NCBI GenBank assembly: GCA_015056655.1
Contig: SVFV01000012.1
Coordinates: forward strand, 1 to 64,000
Source of the DNA: Butyrivibrio sp.
GTDB lineage: Bacteria; Bacillota; Clostridia; Lachnospirales; Lachnospiraceae
Reading direction: 5' to 3'
Length of the DNA stretch: 64,000 bases
Below, in pieces: positions 46,422 through 55,080 of the stretch. Positions within the stretch are counted from its first letter, which is position 1, and each line of letters opens with the position of its first letter. A program made the translations under genes and the position numbers. The notes under the pieces are model-generated. The model worked only from the letters and a program-made list of their open reading frames with translations, was not told the origin of the DNA and ran no database searches.

Positions 46422-47873
46422 CTATTTATTTACTCCGCTGATCCTGTACTTATCCTTGGCAGCGCCTCTGAGCTTATCAGGATGTGCTTCATAATATTTC
46501 TTCTTATCCTCATACATGCGCTCATCCGCAACATGAAGAGCATCATGAATATTGTTCTTTTCATCAGTCATACAATGACCAACTGCAAAGGATACGCCCT
46601 CATATCTATTTGCAGCAACCTTGATATCCTCTGAGAACTTTACAAGCTTCTCTTCAGTAACGTCAGGCAGAATAATCGCAAATTCATCGCCTCCAGCGCG
46701 GTAAATATCTCTCCAGTCAAACACCTCACAAAGAGCATTTGCCGCCCTTTTAAGCAGCATATCTCCCGCTTCATGACCTTCTACATCATTGATATTCTTA
46801 AGACCATTTATATCTACAAAAACTACACCTAAAGCTCCCTTTGCAGCTTTAGTAGCATTTGCATACTTATCAACGATACTATTCATCTCATTGCGGTTAT
46901 TAACGCCAGTGAGCATGTCTCTGGAGCTCAAAACCTTGAGCTTATCGAGGAGTAAATAATTCTCTATCTCTGAGCTTAGTACAAAAGTAGTACTTTCAAG
47001 AGCTTCCTTAATCTTGGGTGTCTCAGTAGAATCAAAATTAACTGCCCACATATATCCGAGAAGCTCTGTTCTGCTCTTTAATGGGAACAAAACTATCGTT
47101 TCAACACCAGATCTCTTCAAAGAAGCATACCATTCAGGATTGCGCTCCTTTACAACAACCATATCCTGAGGATTCTTGGCGATAAGGCAGTTACTTCCTG
47201 AAATAACGGTTGACTCCCATGTTGCAGCTATCCCATAAAAACTATCATGTATTGCTTCAGATACCATATTTTTATCTATTTCATCTGAGCAGTCATATCC
47301 GAGTAGATCGCACTTCTTGCTCTCATGATCCATGATCATTACACAGCAGCGCTCAGCCTTGCACAAAAGTCTTATGGATTTTACAACATCATCCATGGCC
47401 TTCCTGAAATCACTGGCTCCGCGAAGTGTGATGCAGTTCTCAAGAACGGCAGCCGCTATATCGCCTGACAGATTGGAAATCCTGGATGTATCTGCCTCAA
47501 AATTGACCTCCATACTGTAGGTGCAATAGCATATATTTCCATCATCAGGCCAAAGAGGCATAAATGTCATATTAAACCAGAAATCGAAGCGATCCGGATG
47601 GGCATAGGAATGCAGACATTTCTTCTCAACTGCAGCCCTATAGCAATAATCCTCAAAATTAAGATCTCTTGGAAGATACTCGGTGTACTCGGAATTTGGA
47701 ATGAATTTATCATGAAGCATAGCCATGCCATCCATAGGATGCTCTATGGAATCGATATACGCCTTATTGCCCGTAACTAGACGTATTTTACCATAGCCAC
47801 CGTCCTCAAGCTTCTCTACGGAGACTATGCAGGTCATTGCCTTTATGCTATCTGCTACTTCCTGAAACTTCAT
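46422..47873 (-). CDS. diguanylate cyclase with PAS/GAF-like sensory region
   Basis: A 483-residue protein. A GGDEF domain lies at about 320-470 with the intact active site YRAGGDEFAIIL and the DINGLKNINDVEGHEAGD block. No RxxD inhibitory site is seen in the usual place. The N-terminal 300 residues look like a PAS-like followed by a GAF-like sensor (SIRLLCKAERCCVMIMDHE). It should make cyclic di-GMP from GTP. No membrane segment. Confidence 0.88.
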   Translation of the reverse strand: MKFQEVADSIKAMTCIVSVEKLEDGGYGKIRLVTGNKAYIDSIEHPMDGMAMLHDKFIPNSEYTEYLPRDLNFEDYCYRAAVEKKCLHSYAHPDRFDFWFNMTFMPLWPDDGNICYCTYSMEVNFEADTSRISNLSGDIAAAVLENCITLRGASDFRKAMDDVVKSIRLLCKAERCCVMIMDHESKKCDLLGYDCSDEIDKNMVSEAIHDSFYGIAATWESTVISGSNCLIAKNPQDMVVVKERNPEWYASLKRSGVETIVLFPLKSRTELLGYMWAVNFDSTETPKIKEALESTTFVLSSEIENYLLLDKLKVLSSRDMLTGVNNRNEMNSIVDKYANATKAAKGALGVVFVDINGLKNINDVEGHEAGDMLLKRAANALCEVFDWRDIYRAGGDEFAIILPDVTEEKLVKFSEDIKVAANRYEGVSFAVGHCMTDEKNNIHDALHVADERMYEDKKKYYEAHPDKLRGAAKDKYRISGVNK

Positions 47874-47940
47874 AACAAACCGCCTTTCGAGACCAACTTT
47901 TATTAATAATACCTCAAAAACAAGTTGCGTTCAATCAAAA

Positions 47941-49725
47941 TCAAGCCATGTTTAAACCTTCAATTTGTGCAGTATACAGGTGATAGTAATCGCCCTTTTT
48001 AGCCATCAGCTCCTCATGTGAGCCGCATTCAGTGATACCACCATCATTTATGTACATGATCTTATCGCAGCCTGTAATTGTAGAAAGTCTGTGTGCGATA
48101 ATAAAGCTGGTTCTACCTGCAAGCATAGCATTTAAGCCTTTCTGCAGTGCCTTCTCAGTCTGAACATCAATACTGGAGGTCGCCTCATCGAGAACCAGAA
48201 TTGCAGGGTCAGATAAAAGCGTTCTTGCAAAGGAAATAAGCTGTTTCTGTCCCTGAGACAAAAGCGCCCCTCTTTCCTTAACCTCTGTGCCATAGCCATG
48301 TGACATATTCTTAATGAAATCATCTGCGCATACCGTCTTACTGGCCTTTATGATCTCATCCTCAGTAGCATCCAGCTTACCGTACCTGATATTGTCTTCA
48401 ATAGTTCCTGAGAAAATAAAGCTATCCTGAAGCATTATTCCCATCTGCTCTCTAAGCGACTTAAGAGAAACTTTTGAGATATCCTGTCCATCTATCAGTA
48501 TCTGTCCACTATCAACGTTATAGAATCTGGAAATAAGGCTCACAATCGTGCTCTTTCCTGCTCCAGTAGGACCTACAAGGGCAACGCTTTCGCCCGGTTT
48601 AACAGTAAAGGAAACATCATGCAGTATTTCCTTGCCCTTCTCATAGGAAAAGCTGACATTCTTAAATTCAACCTCTCCCTTCATCTGCTGCATCTGAGTG
48701 CATCCAGGCTCATCAGCAACACCAACAGGCTCATCGATTGTCTCAAAAATTCTCTCAAGATAAGCCACGTTGTTTATGAAGTTATTAAATATATTTCCAA
48801 GGTTCATGATAGGCTGCCAGAATCTGGACGCATAGTTGGATATTGCGATAATTGTTCCCAGTGTCTGATGCCCCTGTAAAAACATTGAAATTCCAAATAC
48901 ATAAATTGCTGCACTTACAAATACTGAAATTGTATCAATTCCCGGCCATACCAGCGTACTGTACTCAATAGCCGTCATCCATGTCTTTCTGCAATCATCA
49001 GAAAGCTCCTTGAAAATCTCAGCATTTTCATCCTCTCTTGCAAAAATCTGAGTAATTCTTGCACCGACGATGTTCTCCTGCAGATAAGCATTTAGATTTG
49101 AATTCTTATTTGAAACCCTCTGCCATGCTATTCTCTGCTTATTCTTGATCCAGAACATGAAAAACATAAGCACCGGAACGCCTGCCAGAACCACAAGTGA
49201 GAGCTGTACATCCACATATAGCATGAAAACTACTATGAAAATGAGATTCAGAATCTCTAAGATAACGTTAATCAAACCGTTACTGAGCATATCTGAAACT
49301 GAATTTACATAGTTAACTACTCTTACAAGAATCTTTCCATGAGGTCTGTCATCATAGTACTGAAAAGGCAAAGCCTGCAAATGCTCAAATATATCGTTTC
49401 TTATGTTGTAAATGATATCCTGAGACACATTTACCATCAGATAAGATCTGATAGTAGCAAATAGTATGCTCAGCACATAGAAAAATGCCATAGCAGCAAC
49501 CAGTGTAAATAGCATAGTCTTATCGCCATTAGGAATAGCCACATCCAATGCTTTCCTGAAAAGAATAGGGCTGACAAGGCCTGTAATACCACCAATAGCA
49601 GAAATAACAAGTGCTATTATCATCTTTACGGCATGCTTCTTTATATATCCGGAAGCCCTCAGAATATGCTTTATATCAAAAGGCTCTTCTAGTAATTCAT
49701 CCTGTTTATAAGTATTTCTAGCCAT
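47941..49725 (-). CDS. ABC exporter half-transporter (heterodimer partner B)
   Basis: A 594-residue type IV ABC exporter: six helices (1-330) and a nucleotide-binding domain with Walker A GPTGAGKST, signature LLSQGQKQLISFARTL, Walker B ILVLDEATSSID. In the signature the third residue is Q (LSQGQ) where LSGGQ is usual, as often in the degenerate partner of heterodimeric exporters. It pairs with the upstream gene at 49786-51567. Confidence 0.9.
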   Translation of the reverse strand: MARNTYKQDELLEEPFDIKHILRASGYIKKHAVKMIIALVISAIGGITGLVSPILFRKALDVAIPNGDKTMLFTLVAAMAFFYVLSILFATIRSYLMVNVSQDIIYNIRNDIFEHLQALPFQYYDDRPHGKILVRVVNYVNSVSDMLSNGLINVILEILNLIFIVVFMLYVDVQLSLVVLAGVPVLMFFMFWIKNKQRIAWQRVSNKNSNLNAYLQENIVGARITQIFAREDENAEIFKELSDDCRKTWMTAIEYSTLVWPGIDTISVFVSAAIYVFGISMFLQGHQTLGTIIAISNYASRFWQPIMNLGNIFNNFINNVAYLERIFETIDEPVGVADEPGCTQMQQMKGEVEFKNVSFSYEKGKEILHDVSFTVKPGESVALVGPTGAGKSTIVSLISRFYNVDSGQILIDGQDISKVSLKSLREQMGIMLQDSFIFSGTIEDNIRYGKLDATEDEIIKASKTVCADDFIKNMSHGYGTEVKERGALLSQGQKQLISFARTLLSDPAILVLDEATSSIDVQTEKALQKGLNAMLAGRTSFIIAHRLSTITGCDKIMYINDGGITECGSHEELMAKKGDYYHLYTAQIEGLNMA

Positions 49726-49785
49726 TTATATATCCTCCAAAGTAGGTGCCAAAACTGGCCATCCCACTATCCTCTTATCAAACCA

Positions 49786-51567
49786 TCAAGCTCCCATCTG
49801 AAGCTTAACTAGCTCAGCGTAATATCCGCCCTTCTTTACAAGCTCATCATGAGTTCCACGCTCTGTTATCTCGCCATTTTTCATGATAAGGATCTGATCA
49901 GCATCCTTAGTTGTAGATATTCTCTGAGCGATAATAATCTTGGTACAGCTAAAATCAAGCTCCTTAAGACTCTCCTGAATAGCCTTCTCAGTCTCAAGGT
50001 CAACAGCTGAGGTTGTATCGTCCAGAATAAGGATTGAAGGTCTTACAGCAAGTGCTCTTGCAAGAGATATTCTCTGCTTCTGTCCACCGGATAATCCTAC
50101 ACCGCGCTCTCCGACTATTGTTTCATAGCCCTCAGGCATCTTTGCGATGAAATCCGCAGCCTGGGAATACTTTGCAAATCGAACAACCTCATCCCTTGTT
50201 ATATACTGATCGCCATAAGCGATATTTCCATCGATAGTATCTGAGTAAAGAAGCACATCCTGAGTTGCAAGTCCAATGTTCTTTCTGAGCTGGTTTAGCT
50301 TTATCTTCTTTACATCAACGCCGTCTACAAGCACAGTTCCGCCTGTTGGCTCGTAGAATCTGGGAATCAGATGGATTAGAGAGGTCTTACCACAGCCTGT
50401 TTCACCCATGATGGCGATTGTCTGGCCCGGCTTAGCCTCAAAGGATATGTTCTTAACTACAGGAAGCTTTCCATCTGAATACTGGAAAGAAACATCCTTA
50501 AATTCAATTCTTCCCTCGAATCTCTCAGGCATGTCCACAGCATCCTCGCTGTCTACGATTTCAGGCTCAGAATAATAAATCTCCATAACCTTCACAGAAG
50601 CAGCTGAGAATCTCTGGAATTCATTCATGATATTTCCAAGCTGTCTCATAGGGTTGGCAATAGCCCATGTAAGACCAGAAAATGCCACAAATTCACCCAT
50701 TGTCATCTGTCCGCCTATAAGGAAAAGGCCGCCCACTAAAAGCAGGATAACAGGAAGCATATTGGCAATTGTTTCAATTATCGGGAAAAACTTAAGCCAT
50801 GTATATGCTGTCTTTTTGTTAGTATCCCTGTAGTCCGTATTACATTTATCGAAATTCTCAATCTCATAGTCTTCTCTAGCAAATGCCTTAACTACACGGT
50901 TTCCAGAGATATTTTCCTGCGCAATGGTGTTCATATTTGCAAGCTTCTCACGAAGAAGCCTGTGCATAGGTGCAACCTCTGTTTTGAACTTAATGATTAT
51001 ACCCAGGATAAAAGGCGCAACTAACAGCAGACACACTGCCATTTTCCAGTTCATATACACAAAATAAATGCCTGTTGCAGTGATAAGAGAGATTGCTTCC
51101 ACAACCATTCTCACTACCCACGCAACCATGTGTCTTACAGCGTCAAGGTCTCCGGTAACTCTTGTCATAAGGTCACCTGTCCTGTAGGTACTGTAAAATT
51201 TCATATCCTGTCTCTGGATTTTGTCATATAGAAAGTTTCTGACTCTGAATAGAACTCCCTGAGATACCTTCTCGTATCCAAGGCAGTCCAGATATACGAT
51301 GATGCACCTGAGCACTGTGAAGCCAATCATCATACCAACAAGTCTGTAAAACTCGCCCTGATGACCGGTAAAGTACTCTCTTGCCTCATTTCCTGACAAG
51401 AATCTGTCTACGATCTGTGATGAAAAATATGGCACTGTAAGCTGCATCATGTTGTATACAACTGTGCCAATAATTACGATTACATAGAGCGCTCTATAGC
51501 CCTCCATGTTGTCCCAAAGCCATTGCAGTCTGGTCCTTGGAAACTTCCATAGTCCTTCCTTTTTCAT
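49786..51567 (-). CDS. ABC exporter half-transporter (heterodimer partner A)
   Basis: About 593 residues: six helices then a nucleotide-binding domain with Walker A GETGCGKTS, signature GLSGGQKQRISLARAL and Walker B ILILDDTTSAVD, which has Asp in place of the usual catalytic Glu. So this half carries the better signature and the downstream half the intact catalytic Glu, the classic asymmetric pair (LmrCD/BmrCD-like). The frame opens 18 codons earlier, but ATG at 51567 follows GGGGAG. A terminator-like leader hairpin lies 70 bases upstream. Confidence 0.9.
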   Translation of the reverse strand: MKKEGLWKFPRTRLQWLWDNMEGYRALYVIVIIGTVVYNMMQLTVPYFSSQIVDRFLSGNEAREYFTGHQGEFYRLVGMMIGFTVLRCIIVYLDCLGYEKVSQGVLFRVRNFLYDKIQRQDMKFYSTYRTGDLMTRVTGDLDAVRHMVAWVVRMVVEAISLITATGIYFVYMNWKMAVCLLLVAPFILGIIIKFKTEVAPMHRLLREKLANMNTIAQENISGNRVVKAFAREDYEIENFDKCNTDYRDTNKKTAYTWLKFFPIIETIANMLPVILLLVGGLFLIGGQMTMGEFVAFSGLTWAIANPMRQLGNIMNEFQRFSAASVKVMEIYYSEPEIVDSEDAVDMPERFEGRIEFKDVSFQYSDGKLPVVKNISFEAKPGQTIAIMGETGCGKTSLIHLIPRFYEPTGGTVLVDGVDVKKIKLNQLRKNIGLATQDVLLYSDTIDGNIAYGDQYITRDEVVRFAKYSQAADFIAKMPEGYETIVGERGVGLSGGQKQRISLARALAVRPSILILDDTTSAVDLETEKAIQESLKELDFSCTKIIIAQRISTTKDADQILIMKNGEITERGTHDELVKKGGYYAELVKLQMGA

Positions 51568-51638
51568 AATAAACTCCCCATTAAAAATTTTTTGCAACCA
51601 CCTAAAAGAACACTCTTGCACCTGCCTGTTTGTGATTT

Positions 51639-51685
51639 AAAAAAGGCAGCGCACAATCATATTGCTATACCATTGTACGCTACCT
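51639..51685 (-). promoter_or_regulatory. terminator-like hairpin in the leader of the ABC exporter genes
   Basis: On the minus strand AGGTAGCGTACAAT pairs with ATTGTGCGCTGCCT along all 14 positions (two U-G pairs) around a 14-base loop and is followed by six T. It is upstream, not downstream, of the exporter, so it may be an attenuator controlling exporter expression. This lies in the otherwise gene-free stretch 51568-51980. Confidence 0.7.
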
Positions 51686-51708
51686 TATATATTTTTCAAT
51701 GGGTAAAA

Positions 51709-51738
51709 ATTGTACTTTTTACAGTTATTTTCTTACAA
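51709..51738 (-). promoter_or_regulatory. candidate promoter of the ABC exporter genes
   Basis: On the minus strand TTGTAA (51733-51738), 18-base spacer, TACAAT (51709-51714). Transcription from here would run into the leader hairpin at 51685-51639. Confidence 0.45.
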
Positions 51739-51746
51739 CTACTTTC

Positions 51747-51779
51747 CTAAATATATTCATCTTTATTATACGCACCTGA
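51747..51779 (-). pseudogene. short remnant of an Rpn-family gene tail
   Basis: On the minus strand the frame reads SGAYNKDEYI then stop, closely matching SGTYNKDEDI of the larger remnant at 52969-53205. It is probably a leftover of the same ancestral sequence and not translated. Confidence 0.5.
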
Positions 51780-51980
51780 CAAATATCATATGAGCACTTT
51801 ATCAATCAATATAATTCGTTTTTACGATTATAATTGACAACCATCTTTCTCTTTGATAAGTTATTACCCGCAGCTAAATTCTCAAGTTGCAAAATTCATT
51901 TGGCATTTCGCCAGATTATTCCAAAAAATCCATGCCGGCAGATACTTGGAGAAACACATTTTTTATTGAAAGGATTTACT

Positions 51981-52844
51981 ATGCAACAAAACACAAATTA
52001 TAAATTTATGTCCGCCACTGGCAGACTTCCATATAACATGACCAATGACTATATGTTCCGAATCGTGCTACAGAGGGACAAGGAGACTCTTATAGGTCTC
52101 ATCTGCTCTGTCCTTCACCTCACAAGGGATGAGATTTTGGATGTGAAGATTGAAAATCCGATTACCCCTGGTGAAGCCATAGATGAAAAAGAATATCAGC
52201 TCGATCTCTATGTATCCCTCAACAACAATACCTTTGTAAACCTTGAAATGCAGGTCATTAATTACAACAACTGGCCTCTCCGCTCCCTGGCTTACCTATG
52301 TAGGAAATTTGACATGCTTCACAGAGGTGAAGATTACTCTATTATAAAGCCTGTCTACCAGATTGGATTTATCGATTTCACCTTGTTTGAAGATCATCCG
52401 GAATTCTTTGCCCAGTATCAGCTCAAGAATACGAAGGATGGCTACTTATATACTGACAAATTCAACATTTTAGTGGTAGAATTATCTCATACAGACCTGG
52501 CAACTGCCGAGGATAAATCCTACGGCATCGATAAATGGGCTAAACTATTTAAAGCTACGACTTGGGAGGAAATAAAGATGTTGACGAAAGAAAATCCATC
52601 AATGAACTCCGCTGCTGAATCAATATACTTGTCTAACTCTGACGAAAATATCCGTGAATTATGCCGCAGGCGCGAGGATGCCATCGCCCACGAGAACTTC
52701 CAAAAGAAACTGATACAGAATCTTACCGAAGAGAATGCTTCCCTGTCAAATGAGAATGCTGCTCTGTCAGATGAGAATGCTGCTCTGTCAGATGAGGTAG
52801 CACGCCTCCAAAAGCTGCTTGATGATAACAATATTAAATTCTGA
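51981..52844 (+). CDS. Rpn/PD-(D/E)XK nuclease transposase-family protein
   Basis: A 287-residue protein of the PDDEXK_2 (Rpn/transposase-31-like) family. Conserved blocks are LPYNMTNDYMFRIVLQRDKE (about 15-35), the catalytic Asp75 (QLDLYV) and Glu89-x-Gln91 (NLEMQV). These proteins are metal-dependent DNA endonucleases that often move between genomes, sometimes promoting recombination. The C-terminus ends in a coiled coil of 7-residue repeats. The frame opens at 51834, but ATG at 51981 after AAAGGA is chosen. A degenerate second copy lies 0.4 kb downstream. Confidence 0.85.
   Translation: MQQNTNYKFMSATGRLPYNMTNDYMFRIVLQRDKETLIGLICSVLHLTRDEILDVKIENPITPGEAIDEKEYQLDLYVSLNNNTFVNLEMQVINYNNWPLRSLAYLCRKFDMLHRGEDYSIIKPVYQIGFIDFTLFEDHPEFFAQYQLKNTKDGYLYTDKFNILVVELSHTDLATAEDKSYGIDKWAKLFKATTWEEIKMLTKENPSMNSAAESIYLSNSDENIRELCRRREDAIAHENFQKKLIQNLTEENASLSNENAALSDENAALSDEVARLQKLLDDNNIKF
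52731..52793 (+). repeat. three 21-bp tandem repeats encoding heptads
   Basis: Three consecutive 21-base units (52731, 52752 and 52773) encode ENASLSN, ENAALSD and ENAALSD; the second and third are identical. The degenerate copy downstream has only one unit (53756-53776), so the number varies. Confidence 0.92.
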
Positions 52845-52882
52845 CGGTAATAAAATTCCTTATTGAGACTATATGATAAAAA

Positions 52883-52911
52883 GGGCTTTGCTGACAAAAA
52901 TCAGCAAAGCC
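52883..52911. terminator. terminator of the intact Rpn gene (repeat copy A)
   Basis: GGCTTTGCTGA pairs with TCAGCAAAGCC around CAAAAA. The minus strand ends in a T-run; the plus strand is followed by TTATATATTTT. The same hairpin, one pair longer (GGGCTTTGCTGA), is at 53866-53895 after copy B. Confidence 0.75.
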
Positions 52912-52968
52912 TTATATATTTTCAGACTATTATTGCCTGGAGCTTTTGTACTCCTTCAGCAACTTATC

Positions 52969-53205
52969 CTAAAATGCCCCATCTTTTGTGGCCTTTTTGA
53001 CATCTTCATCTCGACCGTTTTCAAAAAGCCATCCGTAAACATCTTGTATTTCTATGCGTTCTTCCTGTCTGCCCTCTTCCTTCGTCATCTGCATATCTAA
53101 GATAGCCATTTTCTCTTCCAATAACATAGCCTGAACCTCCTTATCAGCGGAGAACTCTGCAACTTTTTTTCTTATATCTTCATCTTTATTGTACGTACCT
53201 GACAA
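52969..53205 (-). pseudogene. C-terminal remnant of another Rpn/PD-(D/E)XK family gene
   Basis: A 78-residue frame with the look of the helical tail of an Rpn-family protein (SGTYNKDEDIRKKVAEFSAD, then LDMQMTKEEGRQEERIEIQD). The catalytic part is absent. It is on the opposite strand and lies between the two repeat copies. Most likely a remnant. Confidence 0.6.
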
Positions 53206-53206
53206 A

Positions 53207-53827
53207 TTATAAATTTATGTCCGCCACTGGCAAACTTCCATATAACATGACCAATGACTATATGTTCCGAATCGTGCTACAGAGGGACAAGGATACTCTT
53301 ATAGGCCTCATCTGCTCTGTCCTTCACCTCACAAGGGATGAGATTTTGGATGTGAAGATTACTCCACAATAAAGCCTGTCTACCAGATTGGATTTATCGA
53401 TTTCACCTTGTTTGAAGATCATCCGGAATTCTTTACCCAGTATCAGCTCAAGAATACAAAGGATGGCCACTTATATACTGACAAATTCAACATTTTAGTG
53501 GTAGAATTATCTCAGACAGACCTGGCAACTGCCGAGGATAAATCCTACGGCATCGATAAATGGGCTAAACTATTTAAAGCTACGACTTGGGAGGAAATAA
53601 AGATGTTGACGAAAGAAAATCCATCAATGAACTCCGCTGCTGAATCAATATACTTGTCTAACTCTGACGAAAATATCCGTGAATTATGCCGCAGGCGCGA
53701 GGATGCCATCGCTCACGAGAACTTCCAAAAGAAACTGATTCAGAATCTTACCGAAGAGAATGCTGCTCTGTCAGATGAGGTAGCACGCCTCCAAAAGCTG
53801 CTTGATGATAACAATATTAAATTCTGA
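53207..53827 (+). pseudogene. degenerate second copy of the Rpn gene
   Basis: It begins with the same coding sequence as residues 7-57 of the intact gene, then loses 184 bases at a 9-base repeat (GTGAAGATT). This shifts the frame and removes Asp75 and the Glu-x-Gln site. The in-frame C-terminal part (from about 53408) is still open but has no proper start. The leading promoter and first codons of copy A are also missing. Confidence 0.88.
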
Positions 53828-53865
53828 CGGTATTAAAATTCCTTATTGAGACTATATGATAAAAA

Positions 53866-53895
53866 GGGCTTTGCTGACAAAAATCAGCAAAGCCC
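53866..53895. terminator. bidirectional terminator (repeat copy B)
   Basis: A perfect 12-bp stem GGGCTTTGCTGA/TCAGCAAAGCCC with a 6-base loop; TTTTT follows on the minus strand. It also ends the wecB-direction transcripts. Confidence 0.85.
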
Positions 53896-53934
53896 TATAT
53901 ATGTCTACTTCCGAGAAGAGAAGCACACTATAGC

Positions 53935-55059
53935 TTAATTTCCCCAATTCATATTGGAACGAATTTCGCCAAACTCAAGAATATCTGCTATTCTCTCACA
54001 AGCATGCCCATCTCCATATGGATTAGCCGCATGCGACATCTTGTCATAAGCATCTTCATCATCCAAAAGCTTAGTAAACTCCGCATATATTACATCTTCA
54101 GATGTACCTACAAGTTTTAGCGTACCTGCATCTATACCTTCAGGTCTTTCAGTTGTGTCACGCATGACAAGAACAGGCTTTCCTAAACTTGGAGCTTCCT
54201 CCTGTATACCACCTGAATCAGTCAAAATCAAATAACTGTGGTGCATATAATTATGGAAATCCAAGACATCAAGCGGCTCAATAATCCTTATTCTTTCTTC
54301 ATCACCAAATATTTCATTTGCTGTTGCTCTGACCAACGGATTCATATGTATCGGATATATAGCTTTTACATCATCATGCTCATCAAGAACTCTCTTGATT
54401 GCTCTGAACATATTTCGCATCGGTTCTCCAAGATTTTCTCGTCTGTGAGCTGTAATAATAATGAGCCTTGAGCCACTTGCCCACTCCAAATTTTCGTCCA
54501 TATATTCATCTCTTACTGTTGTCTTAAGAGCATCTATTGCTGTATTTCCCGTGACCCAAATAGTATCTTTTTTCTTTCCTTCATTTATCAGATTCTGCAT
54601 TGACAGCTTTGTAGGGGCAAAGTTATACTGCGATATTATCCCTACAGCTTCTCTGTTAAATTCCTCCGGGTATGGAGAATAAATATTATAAGTACGAAGT
54701 CCCGCCTCTACATGGCCGACAGGAATCTGTAAATAGAACGCAGCCAGAGCCGTAGAAAAAGTGGTGCTTGTATCTCCATGTACAAGCACCACCTCTGGTC
54801 TTACTTCTTCAAGTATTTTTTTCATTCCCATAACCACTTCTGTGGTTATATCAAATAACGTCTGTCCTTGTTTCATAATTGACAAGTCATAATCAGGAGT
54901 CACTCCGAATACATCCAGCACCTGATCTAACATTTGTCGATGCTGCCCTGTAACGCAGACAATTGGCTCCATGTTTTTACCTTTCTTAAGTTCATTAATA
55001 ACAGGACACATTTTTATCGCCTCGGGTCGAGTCCCAAAAACCAGCATAACTCTCTTCAT
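53935..55059 (-). CDS. wecB: UDP-N-acetylglucosamine 2-epimerase
   Basis: A 374-residue non-hydrolysing epimerase (typical length 370-380). Motifs include FGTRPEAIKMCPVI at the start, VHGDTSTTFSTALAAFY, GHVEAGLRTYNIYSPYPEE and DSGGIQEEAPSLGKPVLVMR. It makes UDP-ManNAc for surface polysaccharide. It is the last gene of the polysaccharide cluster, 21 bases after the acyltransferase gene. Confidence 0.95.
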   Translation of the reverse strand: MKRVMLVFGTRPEAIKMCPVINELKKGKNMEPIVCVTGQHRQMLDQVLDVFGVTPDYDLSIMKQGQTLFDITTEVVMGMKKILEEVRPEVVLVHGDTSTTFSTALAAFYLQIPVGHVEAGLRTYNIYSPYPEEFNREAVGIISQYNFAPTKLSMQNLINEGKKKDTIWVTGNTAIDALKTTVRDEYMDENLEWASGSRLIIITAHRRENLGEPMRNMFRAIKRVLDEHDDVKAIYPIHMNPLVRATANEIFGDEERIRIIEPLDVLDFHNYMHHSYLILTDSGGIQEEAPSLGKPVLVMRDTTERPEGIDAGTLKLVGTSEDVIYAEFTKLLDDEDAYDKMSHAANPYGDGHACERIADILEFGEIRSNMNWGN

Positions 55060-55080
55060 TATAAATCACCTCGTTTATAC

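Larger units (their letters stand above)
51993..53902 (+). repeat. direct duplication of the Rpn gene region
   Basis: Copy A is 51993-52918 and copy B 53202-53902. Both include the gene and its terminator with only scattered substitutions. Copy B lacks 184 bases between the two GTGAAGATT repeats and two of the 21-bp units. Confidence 0.88.

Noticed and set aside
51725-51760. An 11-codon leader peptide (MNIFRKVVVRK) before the ABC exporter
   Set aside because: Its ATG lies only four bases after a TATAAT, there is no ribosome site, and the sequence is explained as a relic of the Rpn-family tail SG[TA]YNKDE.
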